From Rhizophagus clarus (Eukaryota; Glomeromycota; Glomeromycetes; Glomerales; Glomeraceae), in assembly GCA_015698045.1 (NCBI GenBank), contig BLAL01000162.1:620001-684000 (forward strand): 64,000 nucleotides of DNA, read 5' to 3'. The notes below the pieces were generated by a model that saw nothing but the letters and a program-made list of their open reading frames with translations, did not search any database and had not been told where the DNA came from. Below, in pieces: positions 1-12,617 of the stretch (the first letter of the stretch is position 1; every line of letters starts with the position of its first letter). A program made the translations under genes and the position numbers.

Positions 1-428
1 ATTGGTAGGGGTTGAAGGTGTTTTAGATTTTTCCTTAATACTATTTGATTGTATAAAAATTGGTAAATTTGGCATCTTGGTATTGTCAACTGTACCTCGA
101 ATCTAAAAATAATAATAAATAATAATTATTTGAATAATATGACAGTTAATATAAATTAATAAATAATTACAATTTTCTTGGCCCAGCATTGAAGATGCAT
201 TGCAGTGAGCTTTGTATGTTTTTCATTATCAATAAAGCATGTATCATGTTGATCACATCTGTATTGCTCTCTTAATTCACAAATTACACGACTTTCTTGT
301 TGTATTACTTCAGAAAAATCAGCCAGTTTTGGAACTGCATTTTTCTTTTTACGCACATCCACATTTTCACTTCCAAATCCTTCAGAATCTAACGCTAAAC
401 CTCTCTAAAAAAAATACAAAAAAATGTA

Positions 429-2703
429 CCGTATATCACGGGCCACAGTACCTGGGTATCTTGCAAATTTTGGGGGTTTTGGCCTGTACCCGGGGGTACT
501 ATACATGGGTGGATACTATACATAGGGGGGGTACAGGATTTTTAAAATATCCGGGGTACTTACCATGTATAATATCTGGGTATTTTAATTAATCAGTGAT
601 ATCACCATGATGTAATTTCTCGTTAAGAATTTCTAAATGCATCCCATCTCTCATATCTTGATACCTTTTCAAGATATTTTACATAAAATTATTTATCAAA
701 ATAACCCCTATTCATACATAAAAATGTCTTTATTTGATTTACGTGTTTTTATTTTACGCGTCTTTATTTTCTATCTACTAAAAGTAAAATGGTAGTTATT
801 GGCAACAAGAGAAATAAAAAAGCATGCAACCATTTACCACAAAAGAAACGAAGACAATGGAATGTAAGAGAAAAGTTGATGATAGTACATTATTTTGAGA
901 ACAATAATAGAAACGTACGTGGAACTGCTAAAAAATTTAATATTCAGCCCAAACAACTGCGTGATTGGTCAAATAAAAAAGGAACTTTGTTAACGACTGC
1001 TCCTCATGTGGCTAAGCTCCATCCGGGTAAACCTGCTAAATATCCAAAATTAGAAGACGATTTATTTGCATAGATAAGTGAAAAAAGAGCCAATGGAAAT
1101 GCTATTACCCGAAAAATAATTACCAATAAAGCTATTTCATTATCTAAAAGTCCAGAATTTTTAGCAAATAATCTGGGTATTGCTGGGTTCAAATTTTCTT
1201 CTAAGTGGCTTGATGGATTTCTAGGAAGATACGATTTAAGTGAGCGTCGCAGAATAATGGTAGCACAGCAACTGCCATCAGATTTAATTAAAAAACAGAA
1301 TATTTTTTTGAGTTATGTTATGTACCTAAGAATTCACAATAAATATGAATTAAAATATATGGGCAATATGGACGAAACACCCATGTGGTTTAATTTGCCA
1401 AGTAATATGACTATAAATCAAAAAGGAGCAAAAATAGTAAATATTCGTACAACTGGTCACGAATGATCATCATTTACGGTTATACTTGCATGTATGACTG
1501 ATGGTACGAAACTTCCTGCAGTTTGTATTTTCAAACTAAAAAATGTCCCGAAAGAAAAATTTCCAAACGGTATTTACATAAGAGCTAATGAAAAAGGGTG
1601 GATTAATGAACAGGAGATGTTGTGGTGGGTTGAGAACGTGTGGACTTCAAGGAACCGGTTTGGCAACCCACGTTCTATGTTGGTGTTAGATTCTTTTCGT
1701 GGTCATATAATAGATTCTGTTAAAAATCGATTAGTAAAAAAAAATACAAACATGGCCGTGATTCCTGGTGGTTGTACGTCCAAATTGCAACCACTAGACG
1801 TTGCAATTAACAAGAGTTTTAAATCTAAGGTAATAAATAATATTCAATTTTTTACTTTATTTTTATTCTTAGTCGCTAATATTGATGAAATTACAGGTTA
1901 GGGATCGGTATAATAATTGGATGATATCAAATATTCATGCTTTTACTTCAGCAGGAAAAATTAAAAGACCTTCTTATTCAACAGCCGCGACATGGGTTAA
2001 AGAGTCTTGGGATGAAATTAGTGAAGATCTTATTCAAAGATCTTTTAAAAGTTGTGAAATTTCAACAAACCTTGATGGTTCAGAAGATGATTGTATTGGT
2101 GATCATGATAGTTTATTGGATAGAGATAACAAAATGATAGAAAATTCTGATGACTCAACCGATGAAAATTATGAAGAATATGCCGAAGAGGTAGATTATG
2201 AGAATAAATGGGATATCGAAGTTGATCAAAAAGAAGATCAGGAAGAAGATAATGACGAAGGTGAGGGGGAAGGGGAAGATGGTGGTAATTATGACTACCA
2301 AGATTCTGATGATGAAGAAATTCGCTATAGACTCGAGGAATTAAATAAAATATATAAGGTAAAAGTTTTCTTTTTTATATTATTTTATTCCGGTTTATCA
2401 AAATTGCTAATTATTCTAATTATTAAATTTGTATACAATTAGAAATAAGGAACTGATTAAGGAGTGTATAGTTACTATAAATAAATTGTAATAATGAAGT
2501 AATAATAATAATAATAAATAAAGTTGTACCCGGGATATTATATTACATATAAACCTTTTCTAGTATTATACCTCGGGTATTTTACAAATTTTAAACTTTT
2601 AAATTGAAAATTTCTATGTAAAGTATCCAGGTACTTTAAAATTTTGATAAATTTTTCTAAGGGGGTACTGTGCATAGGGGGTACTGTGGCCCGTGATATA
2701 CGG
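429..2703 (+). mobile_element. pogo/CENP-B-like Tc1-mariner DNA transposon
   Basis: Terminal inverted repeats start CCGTATATCACGGGCCACAG at 429 and end with its exact complement at 2703, flanked by TA on both sides (427-428 and 2704-2705), the TSD expected for Tc1/mariner. The subterminal parts are rich in GGGGTACT and CCCGGGTA motifs in both orientations. The interior codes for a DDE transposase (789-2442). The element sits inside family A copy 1 and splits it. A related, non-coding element lies at 33798-34617. Confidence 0.92.
789..2442 (+). pseudogene. pogo-type transposase, two in-frame stops
   Basis: The N-terminus (REKLMIVHYFENNNRNVRGT ... QPKQLRDW) is a Psq/CENP-B-like helix-turn-helix. 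The DDE_1 catalytic region follows: first Asp in NMDETPMW, second in LVLDSFRGH, third in LQPLDVAINK, with 35 residues between the last two. An intron of 57 nt (about 1840-1896) joins FKSK to VRDRYNNWM. The C-terminal tail is very acidic. Stops break the frame at 1072-1074 (TAG after DLFA, where Trp is usual) and after TTGHE near 1464 (TGA, where Arg is usual). Otherwise the frame is intact, so the copy is fairly young. It would bind the terminal repeats and move the element; as written it is inactive. Confidence 0.85.
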
Positions 2704-3455
2704 TAATATCGTTTTGTCATAAAAATATACAATAATACTAGCAATTTTACCTTCCTTTTTGATTGTTTGTCTTTCTTCTCTTTTTTCTTTAAAGACACCA
2801 TAATTGTCATGTTTTTTTTCCCATCTGATAATTTTTTGTAATCTGAAAGAAATTTTTTGTAATCATGTATATTTACTAATTGCGCCCCAGATCCTGCATT
2901 TTTTTTTGGCTTAAATGTAATCAGATAATCCGAATGCATGATTTCATCATCTCCAGTTAATTTCTTAACATAACGGTGAACATCAACAAGAATATCAGCT
3001 AATGATAACACTTCTATTTCCATCTATTTTGATGGTAATGCCGCACTATTAGAAGGTTTTACTATAAGATTGAATGAAATTGTTTGTACTGTTTCTTCTA
3101 AATCATTTATTTCACATTCATTGATTAGTTCATTATTTACTAAATTATTTTCATTTGAATCAATTTTTTTCAAGTTAGGAGTGGATTTTCTTCTTTGAAA
3201 GGCACTATTACATGAAGAACAAAAAGTAAAATTGAATTTTGTATTGGTATCTAAGGAATAACCAAACCGAGAAATGCTTTCTTGAAGATATTCAAGTTGT
3301 TTAGGAGGTAGGATAGGTGTTGAAACTCGAGGATATGCAACTTTTACTCTTTCAGTTCAGTTTTTTTTATTTGGTTTGATTGTTTTGTTACATAAACACG
3401 TCTTTTTTTGAATACTAAGTTCATTTCCACAATAAGTACCAATGGAGTATTCCAT

Positions 3456-3844
3456 AATATTTATTAAACGAATAAAAAACGCGTTAAAAAAACACGAAAG
3501 AAAATTTTAATTTTTTATTTTAAGGGGATTAGTAATCACCCTAGTATTCGGTATTCAAAATTGGAAATCAGATTTTTATTATGCATGTATTGGTCGCACT
3601 ATTTTGAAAATGGCAATAAATATAAAAAAAGATCATATTCTGCCTTTTCTATTACCATAATTTTAATGTTAAATAAAAATTTATAATATAAAAAATTATG
3701 TGCTGTTTTCTGATTAATAATAAATTAATAAAGTTATATTTTGGATTCAATTCTTTCACTAATTTTTATAATACTGATAATTCTTGATATTGTTGATGTG
3801 TGAGATGTGTGATATAAATCATTACTAATTATCAAATAAATTTG
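3456..3844. other. A+T-rich spacer
   Basis: Between family A copy 1 and the next inverted-repeat element. I see no reading frame, RNA gene or clear repeat here. Confidence 0.5.
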
Positions 3845-4029
3845 TCATCAGCAAGTCATGAAAAAGATGTGCATTACATGTTCATTTTTGTAAATCATTT
3901 ACATCATAATTTTTATTATTTTAAATGTACATGTAATATTTAACATCAATAAACATTATTTCCAATATTTTCATCATAATGTACAACATTTGGCAATAAA
4001 CATTTGCTATACATAACCTCTACCCGTTT

Positions 4030-4935
4030 AAACTTTTGTAAAGTTAAATTTATTTATTTATTTGGGGAGTCTAGTGAATCAAAAGAGTACATCGCATATA
4101 ACTAATATTTAATATTAGAAATACTTGAGTTTAACAAAAATTATAACTTAAACTGCTGATAAGACCAATGATCTTATCCTATCCTCCTATACAAAAACAA
4201 ACCCAAAAAGGTTATTTGAACGCATTGGGTATAGAATAAAAAGGAGAATAGGAATCCACAAACTTACTCCTGGTTCTTAGAAAAAAATTCCATCCACCTA
4301 CACCATTTGTTGATGAGAAGTATTACACCTTACGTCACCTGATTAACCTCAAATCATCCACAAAAAAAACAGATTCGTTTGTCCCTAAAAATACTTTAGA
4401 AGATCTTAGATTAAGTCTGCGCCATACCACCGCTAAGGGTCTATCAATGGCCGTCTAAATCAAAAAGATAAGATTATCAAAAAAGACAACTGCTAAAGTA
4501 GTAATTACCCTTCAGATAGTAATTTGATAAGGGTTTTAATTAAAGATCGTGATTCATTGTGCTTTTCTTTACGGCTTTTAGATTTTTTCTGGTCTTTCTT
4601 CTTCTCCTTTTTGTCCTTCTTTTCATTCTTTTTCAGGGATTTGGACTTCTTCTTTTTCTTGGAAGGTGTTAGCATGCAGATTAATTTGATCTTTGACTCT
4701 GATTATTCCTTCTTCAAAGCTTTGAGAAGAGCGTCTTGAGATTCAAAGTACAGGATCAATGTCATTGCTACCTTTCCATCTGGTCTTTTTATTTTGTAGA
4801 TTTTCCACGTTTTAGCCTTGAAGAAATCTACTATTGATTGGCCACCATCAAAAGGAGAGGATAAAACTTTCTCATTTGTGAGATCGATCTTTAGTGTTAC
4901 TGATGCCTGGAATTGGCTTTTGTAAAATTAAAATA
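4030..4935 (-). pseudogene. ORF1-only retroelement, 3' fragment (copy 3)
   Basis: On the minus strand the frame reads FFKAKTWKIYKIKRPDGK, then ALLKALKKE, a TGA, then a long Lys/Ser tract (PSKKKKKSKS, KKDQKKSKSRKEK) ending in LIKTLIKLLSEG and a stop near 4510. A 3' untranslated stretch of about 450 nt ends in an AAATAAATAAATAAATT tail near 4040. The order (RNA-binding-like block, basic tract, short hydrophobic end, short 3' UTR, A-rich tail) is the same as in the copies at 32044-34840 and 35919-41040. No reverse transcriptase follows. Confidence 0.55.
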
Positions 4936-5089
4936 TATAATTAAAATAATTATCAAAGGTGTTGTGCATATCACGTAATTGTATTAATAAATCCTTTGAT
5001 CATTTTTCACTTATTATTATCTTTTTCCTTTTTTTTCTTTTCCCTCGTATTACCCCTCCCTTTAATTTTTTTCTCTTTCTTCAAACAGA

Positions 5090-6240
5090 AAGTTTCCTCT
5101 CAGACACAAATTTTGGTAGAAAAGGTAGGTATTTTTTAATTATTTTTTATTTTATTTGTTCTTTTAACAAACAGTTTCTAATAGTTCACCTATCCTGTTA
5201 TTTAGGTTATGGCTTTTCAGCTCTTTTTGACATGTAAAATCTTGGTAGGTGGATGTCTAACTACACGATATAAAGTCTAATGTAATAATAATAATTTTTT
5301 TTATTTTTTTTTAATGAACTTTACTAATAGTTCATTTTTTTTTATTTGTAGACAGCTGGTTTTTGAATTAATTCTTTTAACAAATTTTTCTTTCATAGAC
5401 TACTGTCTTGGAGGTGAGTATTAGTTGATTTTTTTTTTTAGTGAAATAATATGATTATTAACATTTTGTTATTTTCTTTTTCTTTTTTTAGACAAAGGTA
5501 GATATTTTAAAAAAAAAGAAAATATTTCTTTTGTGTAATTTGATAATTATTACAATATATATAAATTAACTAATGTTTCGTTATTTTCTTTTTTTTAGGT
5601 AGTCAATTTTTCTTTCAAATTTTTTTAAAATCTTTTTTTAACGAAACAATTTAAATGTTTTTTATTTTTTTTTTTTAGGTACTAGTATTCAAATCTCCTT
5701 GGGCATGAATTTCAGTAAGAGTATTAATGTACTATTTTTTTTATCAAAACATTTAACATTTTCTAACATTTCATTTTTTTCTTTTTGATTGTAGATTTGG
5801 ATTTTGTGGATGAGAGAAATGAAAATAGTAAGTTTTGCTACACCTGTTGTAAAACTTAATTTTTTTCCTATTTTTTTTAATAGAAACATTAACTAACAAA
5901 TTTATTGTTTCTTCTATTTTCTTTGCTAAGAATTTTTTTCTTTATCACGTATTTTGTTTTGAATAGTAATATTAATAATATTTCTTATATTTTCGTAGTT
6001 CTTCCAGAGTATCAGGTTAAGAATTTAAAAATAGTAAGTTTCTTAACATTTTTCTTTATTTTGTTTAATAGAAATGTTAAATAATATTTTTTTCTTTGTT
6101 TTTTGCAGGTTTCAAAAGGAATATTAGAATTTAATTTTTTTGTGAAACTCTATCAGTTAGCCATTTTTGTTTTTTAATAGAAATGTTAACTGTTGTTTCT
6201 ATATTTTTATTTGTGACGATAGATTTTGTAGATTCTCGCT
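5090..6240 (+). repeat. micro-exon-like array, plus strand (array 1)
   Basis: Short segments bounded by pyrimidine-rich ...TTTTTAG and by GTAAGT or GTAGGT recur roughly every 80-120 bases, for example around 5580-5600, 5660-5720, 5790-5830, 5995-6035 and 6105-6120. The spacers share T-rich ends and blocks like GAAACATTAACTAAC or GAAATGTTAA, which resemble branch-point sites. I could not link the segments into one open frame. The same kind of spacer occurs in the arrays at 9180, 11870, 18180, 19920, 41440 and 46270. Confidence 0.5.
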
Positions 6241-6681
6241 ATAGATTAATTAGATTACAAGTTAATATAGATTTTATTATAATTAACTCTATTGTAAACT
6301 TATTAATATAATAAAATTTTAATAATAAAGATAATTTAACGTTAATAATATAATGATATTTAATAAAATATTAATATGATGCCTGTTTATTAAATTTAAG
6401 ATAATGTACATCATAATGTATAGCCAATAAACATTTTGTTTTGGTGATGAACATCAAATGGTGTGACATCAGTAGTACATCACAGGGTTTGATGTTTAGC
6501 ATTTCTTTATGATGTACATTAAGTGGTCAATGTACATTTGATGAACATCTATTCCCGTGACTTGCTGATGGTGGCCAATAATCTATTATAGTAAATTTAT
6601 TTTTTTTTTATATAGAAAAATCACATTTAAAGAATATCATATTACAGTTTATAGCAAAACACATTTTAATTACATATCTCA

Positions 6682-8986
6682 ATGATAAAATACACATTTA
6701 TTAGTAAAGCCACTTTTAATGAAATAATTGAACATTATATAGCAAACCTTCCCATACATGAACAAAGAAAAACTCTGATTAATCTTAATTTTTTAAATGA
6801 AATTAAAGAAATATTATTAAATCCTAATAATAAAATACTTTCTGATAAAAATACACGTAACTGGACCAAGAGAAAGTTTAAGCTTAAGAAAATAACACCT
6901 GGTGATTATAGAGTAATTGTGAGGATAAATAATAATCTGGTATGGTGACTATCATCTATAAACGACAATAATATTATGTGGTTTATAAATTATAAATTAA
7001 ATAATAAAAAGAAGAAATTAAACTGATAAAATGATAGAGCAACATGTACTGATCATTTCTATCAGTTTATTTCAAAGAATTTAATAAGAATTTTAATTAT
7101 TATTACAGGTTAAAGTTTGATAATTTAATAAGTACAATAATAAAAATATAAAATTTTAAACTAGTTTTCATAGAATTTTTATGAATTTTAAGAAAATTCC
7201 ATGAAAATCCATAAAAATTTCACATAATATGGCAAAAAATTTTTGCCACTTGCGCAGCAATTATTATACTTTAGCAAAATACTTTAAAAATTAAGTTACA
7301 CAATATAAATAAATAAGATTTAAATTTCAGACTATTATTATTTATAAATGATAGCTATCATATTAGTAGTAGAAAATATATACGAAATTTTGTGTCATAC
7401 TCATACAGAAATAACTCAACATAGTAGTCAAAAACAAACATGGAAATCTTTATAGAAAAATTTGTGAATAACTGCACAATATGACTGTATGAAAGCTATC
7501 ATTTCATCCACTTGCAGCAAAACCAATGATTGCTAAAAATTTCTTATTCAGTGTTCAGGTAAATATTAATTCATATTATATTTATTATTATTTATAATAA
7601 GAGGTTTGTTTTTTTCCGCACCTGTGATATATCGCACCCTGAACACTCTGGGCAAAATTACGGTAATGCCGGGCAAAATTAAACATGTGACATTTAACTA
7701 GAAACATGAAAAATAGATTTTTTACGACTGAAAAAATTGTCCCCAGAATACATATAAAAAAAATGAAAAGAGAAGGGGTGTGACACAGGTAACAAAAAAG
7801 GGTGTGATGCATCACAGGTGCGGAAAATTATTAAACCCTTATAATAAATATTATTTTATTTTATTTGTTTTGTAGTTTATTTTTAAATTGACCTTATTGA
7901 TTTATCTTACAATTCTGATAATGAATTTAAATACATATGTCATGTAAAAGATCACTTTACCAGGTTTACAACAAAGAGAGCTGTTGAAGTAACAGCATAT
8001 TTATTTGATTTTTTTTATTTATTAGGATCACCTCCAACTATTTTGCAATCTGATAATGGAAAGGAATTTTGTGCTGAAGTGATTAAAGAATTATTTAAGA
8101 TGTGGCCAACTGTAAAAATCATAAATAGACACTCTCAATATCCTCAATCACAAGGTTTAATAGAGCGTATTAATAATGGAATTCTCCAGCAAAAGCTTGG
8201 TAAATAGAAGGAAAATACAAGTTGAACTGATTGGTTATTTGGACTTAAATTTGTTATTTCAGCTATGAATAATTCATGATGTCATTTCCATAAAAAAATA
8301 CCTATCTATGGTTGTAAATCTAATGGAAATTACATTTTAATAAAAGAGTTATTTAAAAAAAATATTTATAATAAAGAAGATATTTCTGATACTATAAAAT
8401 TACTTGATAATATTGAAAACTTGGATGATGATATGACTGATGATTTACAAGGTAAGATTTTTATTACTAAAAAAAATTTTATAAAGATAAACAATGAACA
8501 TAATTCAAATAAATTTCATATAACTGAAGATTTGGAACAAGAAAATAACATTTTACTTATTTTTGATTCTGTACTTATTAATATTACAAATCAACAAATT
8601 ACTCAGTATGAAATATTAAGAAATATGGTATGTCAAGATCTTCAGAGTTATACAGAAAAAATTGTAGTATTGATTGTCCTACCTTGCCATGTAAAGTGAT
8701 AGAAAGAACTGAAAATGACAAATATGGTTTAGGATCAAAAGTTTGGAATCATTAAAGTATACTATATTACCAATGAATTAGAACTACTTGATGCAACAAG
8801 TTTTCTTGAACTAGATAACATTCTCTCTAATAAAATATCAATTAGGGAAGCTGCATGACTTCAAAGTGCTGGTTCAATGTCAGGAAGTATATGCAATTGT
8901 AAAGGCGAATGTAATAGCAATAAATGTCATTGTAAGAAAACAGTTGGAAGCTGTAAAAGTAGATGTCATAATAGATGTTCATATTA
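6682..8986 (+). pseudogene. Ginger-like DDE integrase/transposase relic
   Basis: An N-terminal frame (6682-6948, ITPGDYRVIVRINNNLVW) is followed, after an inserted MITE, by an rve integrase core at about 7880-8200: ILQSDNGKEFCAEVIKELF with the catalytic Asp, and RHSQYPQSQGLIERINNGIL with the catalytic Glu. The C-terminus is Cys-rich (CNCKGECNSNKCHCKK ... CKSRCH), as in the KRAB-A-domain-containing-2/Ginger group. In-frame stops at LGK* and REAA* and several frame changes show it is dead. I see no LTRs or reverse transcriptase nearby, which favours a Ginger DNA transposon over a Ty3-type retroelement. Confidence 0.7.
7601..7838. mobile_element. hAT-type MITE inside the integrase relic
   Basis: Inverted repeats TTTTCCGCACCTGTGAT (left) and ATCACAGGTGCGGAAAA (right) bound a 238-bp non-coding element. 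The flanks repeat TTATAATAA exactly (7592-7600 and 7839-7847), a TSD of 8-9 bp typical of hAT elements. The outer ends read GRGGTTT. Confidence 0.85.
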
Positions 8987-9179
8987 AGACAAATAATGTC
9001 ATATTTACATTAGGTATGGTTGGTCATATTATTAAATAGATGATACATTATTATTGTTCTATTATAATAGTGTAGAATTTATAAAATAAATAAAAGGAAT
9101 TGATTGAATTTTAAAGTACATAATATTATGTTATAAATTTATTTATTTAAATTATAATTTACATTCTCTATATTCCTAA

Positions 9180-9720
9180 CAGAAAGCCCAATTTAATCTA
9201 TAAAAAAAAAGAAGAAAGAAATAGTTTAGTGGATTTATTCAACAAATAATACAAAGAAAATTAAAAAAAAAAGAAAATTTTTACCTTAAAGAAACCAAAT
9301 TAAGCCGCCTCTACCAGTCTCTGCAAAGAAAAGAAAAAAAGGAATGGTTTAGTAGTGTTATTCAACAGATGATACAAAGAAAATTAAAAAAAAAGTTCTT
9401 ATCTTAAAGAAACTGAATTGAACTGTCCTACTAGTTCCTGTAAAAAAAAAAAAAAAAAATAGGAATAGTTAATGGCGTTTCTCAAAGGATAAAACAAAAA
9501 AAAAAAATAAAAAAAATTATAAACACTTACCTTAAAGAAGCTAGAATATTTCCTAACCAATTCCTAGTTATGACTACTTTCAAATTAAACATAGGAAAAT
9601 ATAAAAGCACAATTACCTTTAACTGGGCATCCTAAACTATTCCTATAAAAAAGAATAAAAAAAAATATCATTAACTTACCTAAAAGATAACCCATTCTTA
9701 CAAAAAAAGGTTAAAAAAAA
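9180..9720 (-). repeat. micro-exon-like array, minus strand (array 2)
   Basis: Units of about 110-120 bp repeat near 9200-9320, 9320-9440, 9440-9570 and 9590-9690. On the minus strand each has a pyrimidine run ending in CAG, a short exon-like block (GGAACTAGTAGGACAG and variants, then TTTCTTTAAG), then GTAAG. Spacers contain ACTAAAC-like sites. It lies downstream, in the same orientation, of the family B relic, and may be its 3' exons. Confidence 0.5.
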
Positions 9721-10559
9721 AGTTTTTTAAAAAAGAAATAAAAAAAATTTTTTTTTAAAAAAAAATTGTATCAGATTAGAGCTGAAGTACCTCAAATGAT
9801 CGATGATTCAAATCAGGTATCTCACCTGACAATTTTGATCTGAGGTGCATCAATCAGATTTGATCTCAGGCAAGAATAGATCTGAAGCACAACATAAATA
9901 ACCAATAACAAGTTATTTTTATTTGGGTAATGTATATTGGAAAGGTTTAAGGTTACTAATAAACTGGATAATGTTACTAGTAAAATTTTGGCTTAACTTA
10001 GGTAAAGGTTATAGTAATTTTTTGAAATTTAAAAAATCTATATATATAGTTTCTGGGATTCTTATTATGCTAAAAAGTTTAAAATAATAAATTAATCATT
10101 ATTAATTATTAAATGTGAAAATATTTTAAAATTGTTTTAAAAATAAAACTATATTTACTAAATGCCAATCATGTTCTTTTTGCCAAAATGTGATTTTTAG
10201 CATTTAAAAACAATAATTCGCTTAGCATCAATATAGTTAGGATTAAAAGATATTTTAAGTGACTTTATATAACATGATATGATATTTCATTTTTCTATTT
10301 TATGTTTGTTTATATGTACAATAATTACAGTAATTACCTGAATAAATCACTATCATTCTTTGCAGAAACTTTTAAAATTGAAACCATATTGTTACCAAAT
10401 CAAAATTATATTATACACCTTATAACCAAGGTCTGGTCATGATATGGTTTTATGTTCTTACGATAAGTTTAAGTAAATCATGTGTATAAGGTTGACGCAT
10501 ATTAAGGAGATCATCACCTGATTTAACTGGGTTGTATAAATATCAAAATTAGAAAAGTC
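9721..10559. other. A+T-rich spacer with degenerate repeats
   Basis: Contains a small inverted-repeat-like stretch at about 9770-9890 (repeated GATCTGA and TCAGATT words) and repeated GGTTACTAATAAA / GTTACTAGTAAA words near 9945-10000. No gene was found. Confidence 0.4.
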
Positions 10560-10760
10560 ACGTTAAATTCATATCAACAGTATATTCAATTCATATTAAC
10601 GTTATATTTAATGCATATTAACATTATATTTAATGTATATTTAATATATAGTAAAGTTGTATTTAATATATGTAAAAGTTATATTTACTGTATTGTAATA
10701 TTGTATCCAATATATATTAAAGTTATATTAAATGTATATTAAAATTAAAGATAATTTGTA
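10560..10760. repeat. A+T-rich minisatellite
   Basis: Degenerate tandem copies of a unit near 25-35 bp built on GTTATATTTAATGTATATTAA. About six copies can be followed. Confidence 0.6.
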
Positions 10761-10855
10761 TTTTTGATGTCACAAATAAATTGTAAAGTGTTCTATAAAC
10801 TTTAAGAAAAATAAAATATTCTATTCTAAATCCAAATGTATGCAAATCGAGTGTT

Positions 10856-11528
10856 CTAAATTGTAAATAAAATGAAAATTTTTCTATAAACAGTAGTTAA
10901 TAAACAATTAATAAGCACTAAACGGCTTTGAAAAAATATGTTTTGCATATACAAATCATTTCTTGAATTGTGATCGCCTTCAGTACATTCTTCATCTTTA
11001 CAACAATAAACGAAATGTATGTTATTGATCATATTCACTAAACTAATAGAAAAAATCCTTCAGTAATTATTAGTATTTGTTGTTTGTAACCTGTATAATG
11101 GATAGTCTAATATTGTACGATTTAATTTCTCAAACCAGTCAATGACAACAAACGCAAATTGAAAGATGCTCTTATAATTGCGAGATTATTATCGTTTCCA
11201 ATATTGATCAATACAATATCACTAATATGTAAATAGCATAGAATAGTACTGCCCTTTCTTTTTCAAAAACAAAACTCGTATACTTGAAAAATGATAGCGT
11301 GTTGTTAAGTATGACAGGGCTGTCTCTGAAATCTTCATATGCTAGCTTCAATTCTTCATAAAAATTCATTAATAGTAACAGTTCCACATTTCTTTGAGGT
11401 ACATGCTTTTTTAACAATATATTAGAAATCTGTTCATCTGGTGAGAAAACTTTAAATACAATATGTACCATTCAATGTTATAATGAATACTTTCATATTA
11501 TAATATTAGGTTATTACCTTTGTCTGCA
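10856..11528 (-). pseudogene. family B relic, downstream part
   Basis: Continuation of the relic at 16890-18181, separated from it by the element at 11529-16889. The minus strand reads VHIVFKVFSPDEQISNILLK, then LHISDIVLINIGNDNNLAII, then HFVYCCKDEECTEGDHN. The middle block, with a buried beta-rich pattern, could be BAH-like, but this is a guess. In the uninterrupted gene the exon with VDIKDDADK would end at a GT donor just inside 11521. Several frame breaks show it is not functional. Confidence 0.5.
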
Positions 11529-11869
11529 TAGAGGTTAGATCTGTATATGACCTATCCGGAAATGCATCTGGATATGCAGATATCCAGATAGCAATTTATA
11601 TTCACAGATAATTTTCACAGATTTTACAGATATTTACGGATTATTTATGGATATTTTTAAAAATTTTATATAGTTCAGCATAATTTCAGTATTCCATCTT
11701 TTACTTTTTTAATTTCCATCACCAATAAATTTATACATGTATTAAAATATTTTATCAATATTTTATTAACATTTTATTTATTGTAATAAAACTCTTTACA
11801 CTAAACAAAAACCAAAATTAGGTTTTCTTTATTATTGATATACAGTACATATTAATATACTTTAAGATG

Positions 11870-12480
11870 CTGCACTGTTCATCCAAGAATTTGGTGTTCT
11901 AAAAGTAAAAAAAAAGAAATGTTAACACATTTTTTTAAAGCAATTAAGTAAAATTCTCATGCATACTATATATCTTCAAGTCTGGGTTTGTCAAAGACTC
12001 TAGCATCCTAAAAGTAAAAAAAAAAAAATAAATAATAGTTGCTTCTTAAATAAAATATTAAAATTGAGAAATTGAAACAAACTGACTCTATGAAAAGGAA
12101 ATTACAAGCTAGTGTTTCACATAAGCCAGCTCAGCTTGAAAAAAAAATCTAGCTCAAGCCAAAGTGAGCTGAGCCAAGCCAAGCCAAGAAAATTCTCAAG
12201 CTGGTAAACTTTCTTTAAAAATAAAAGCTAGTCTGTGCCTATAAAAAGAAAGAATGTTAGTTAATGTTCTTATATTAAAAAGAATCTTTAACATTCTCCC
12301 CCCTCACGTTACTTTAAAGGACCATGTGTCAATTACAAAAAAGCCCATTCTCACAAAAAAAAAAAGAAAAAAACATTAGTTAATGTTCTTATATTAAAAG
12401 AACTATTACTGTTATATTCATAACACAACTTACTATCCCACAAATTTCAGGAGCCGTATCTAAAGAAGGAAAATAAAAAA
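11870..12480 (-). repeat. micro-exon-like array, minus strand (array 3)
   Basis: Repeated blocks TTCTAAAAGTAAAAAAAA (near 11895 and 12005) and GTTAGTTAATGTTCTTATATTAAAA (near 12255 and 12375), each next to a short exon-like block with CTTAC or TTAC. On the minus strand the second block reads AAGAACATTAACTAACATTC, close to the palindromic intron core of the other arrays. Between them (12110-12200) is a low-complexity AGCTC/AAGCC stretch. Confidence 0.4.
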
Positions 12481-12617
12481 AATAAAAAAATAAAATTAAA
12501 CAGTTTAAAAAACCGTTTTGATGAAAAAAAATTGTTTTTTAAAATAAAATAAATAAAATATTATGGTAACAATTTAAAAACCGTTTTTTTAACACTTGGC
12601 TGCTCTAAAAAAAAGAT

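Larger units (their letters stand above)
1..3455 (-). pseudogene. multicopy family A, copy 1 (split by a pogo element; runs off the left edge)
   Basis: I cannot name this family. Reading the minus strand from an ATG at 3453-3455, the N-terminus has a Cys cluster (CLCNK), then FGYSLDTNTKFNFTFCSSCN with a CxxC pair, then an exon at 3023-2740 containing YLITFKPKKNAGSG and a Lys-rich end. After the inserted element at 429-2703 the frame resumes at 362-175 (LREQYRCDQHDTCF, ending near CWAKKI). A GT-AG intron (about 173-103) leads to a last visible exon that leaves the window. Copy 2 at 28075-29766 has the same order of blocks. An in-frame TGA after NKKN lies at the same place as a TGA in copy 2. 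A decayed host-type multicopy gene is the likeliest reading; function is unknown. Confidence 0.6.
3845..6572. mobile_element. non-autonomous inverted-repeat element
   Basis: The ends carry CATCAGCAAGTCA (from 3847) and its complement TGACTTGCTGATG (to 6570). Inside both ends are further similar blocks built from GATGTNCATNA and CCAATAAACAT. No TSD is clear. The interior contains no transposase, only an ORF1-type retroelement fragment (4030-4935) and an exon-like repeat array (5090-6240). The boundary is supported by 13 matching bases plus weaker subterminal similarity, so it is tentative. Confidence 0.5.

Noticed and set aside
4380..4440. Possible tRNA-like G+C patch
   Set aside because: No acceptor stem, T-loop or anticodon arm could be folded; it lies in the 3' UTR of an ORF1-type retroelement.
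7880..8986. Ty3-type LTR retrotransposon
   Set aside because: An integrase core is present, but there are no LTRs, primer site, protease or reverse transcriptase; the Cys-rich C-terminus fits Ginger better.
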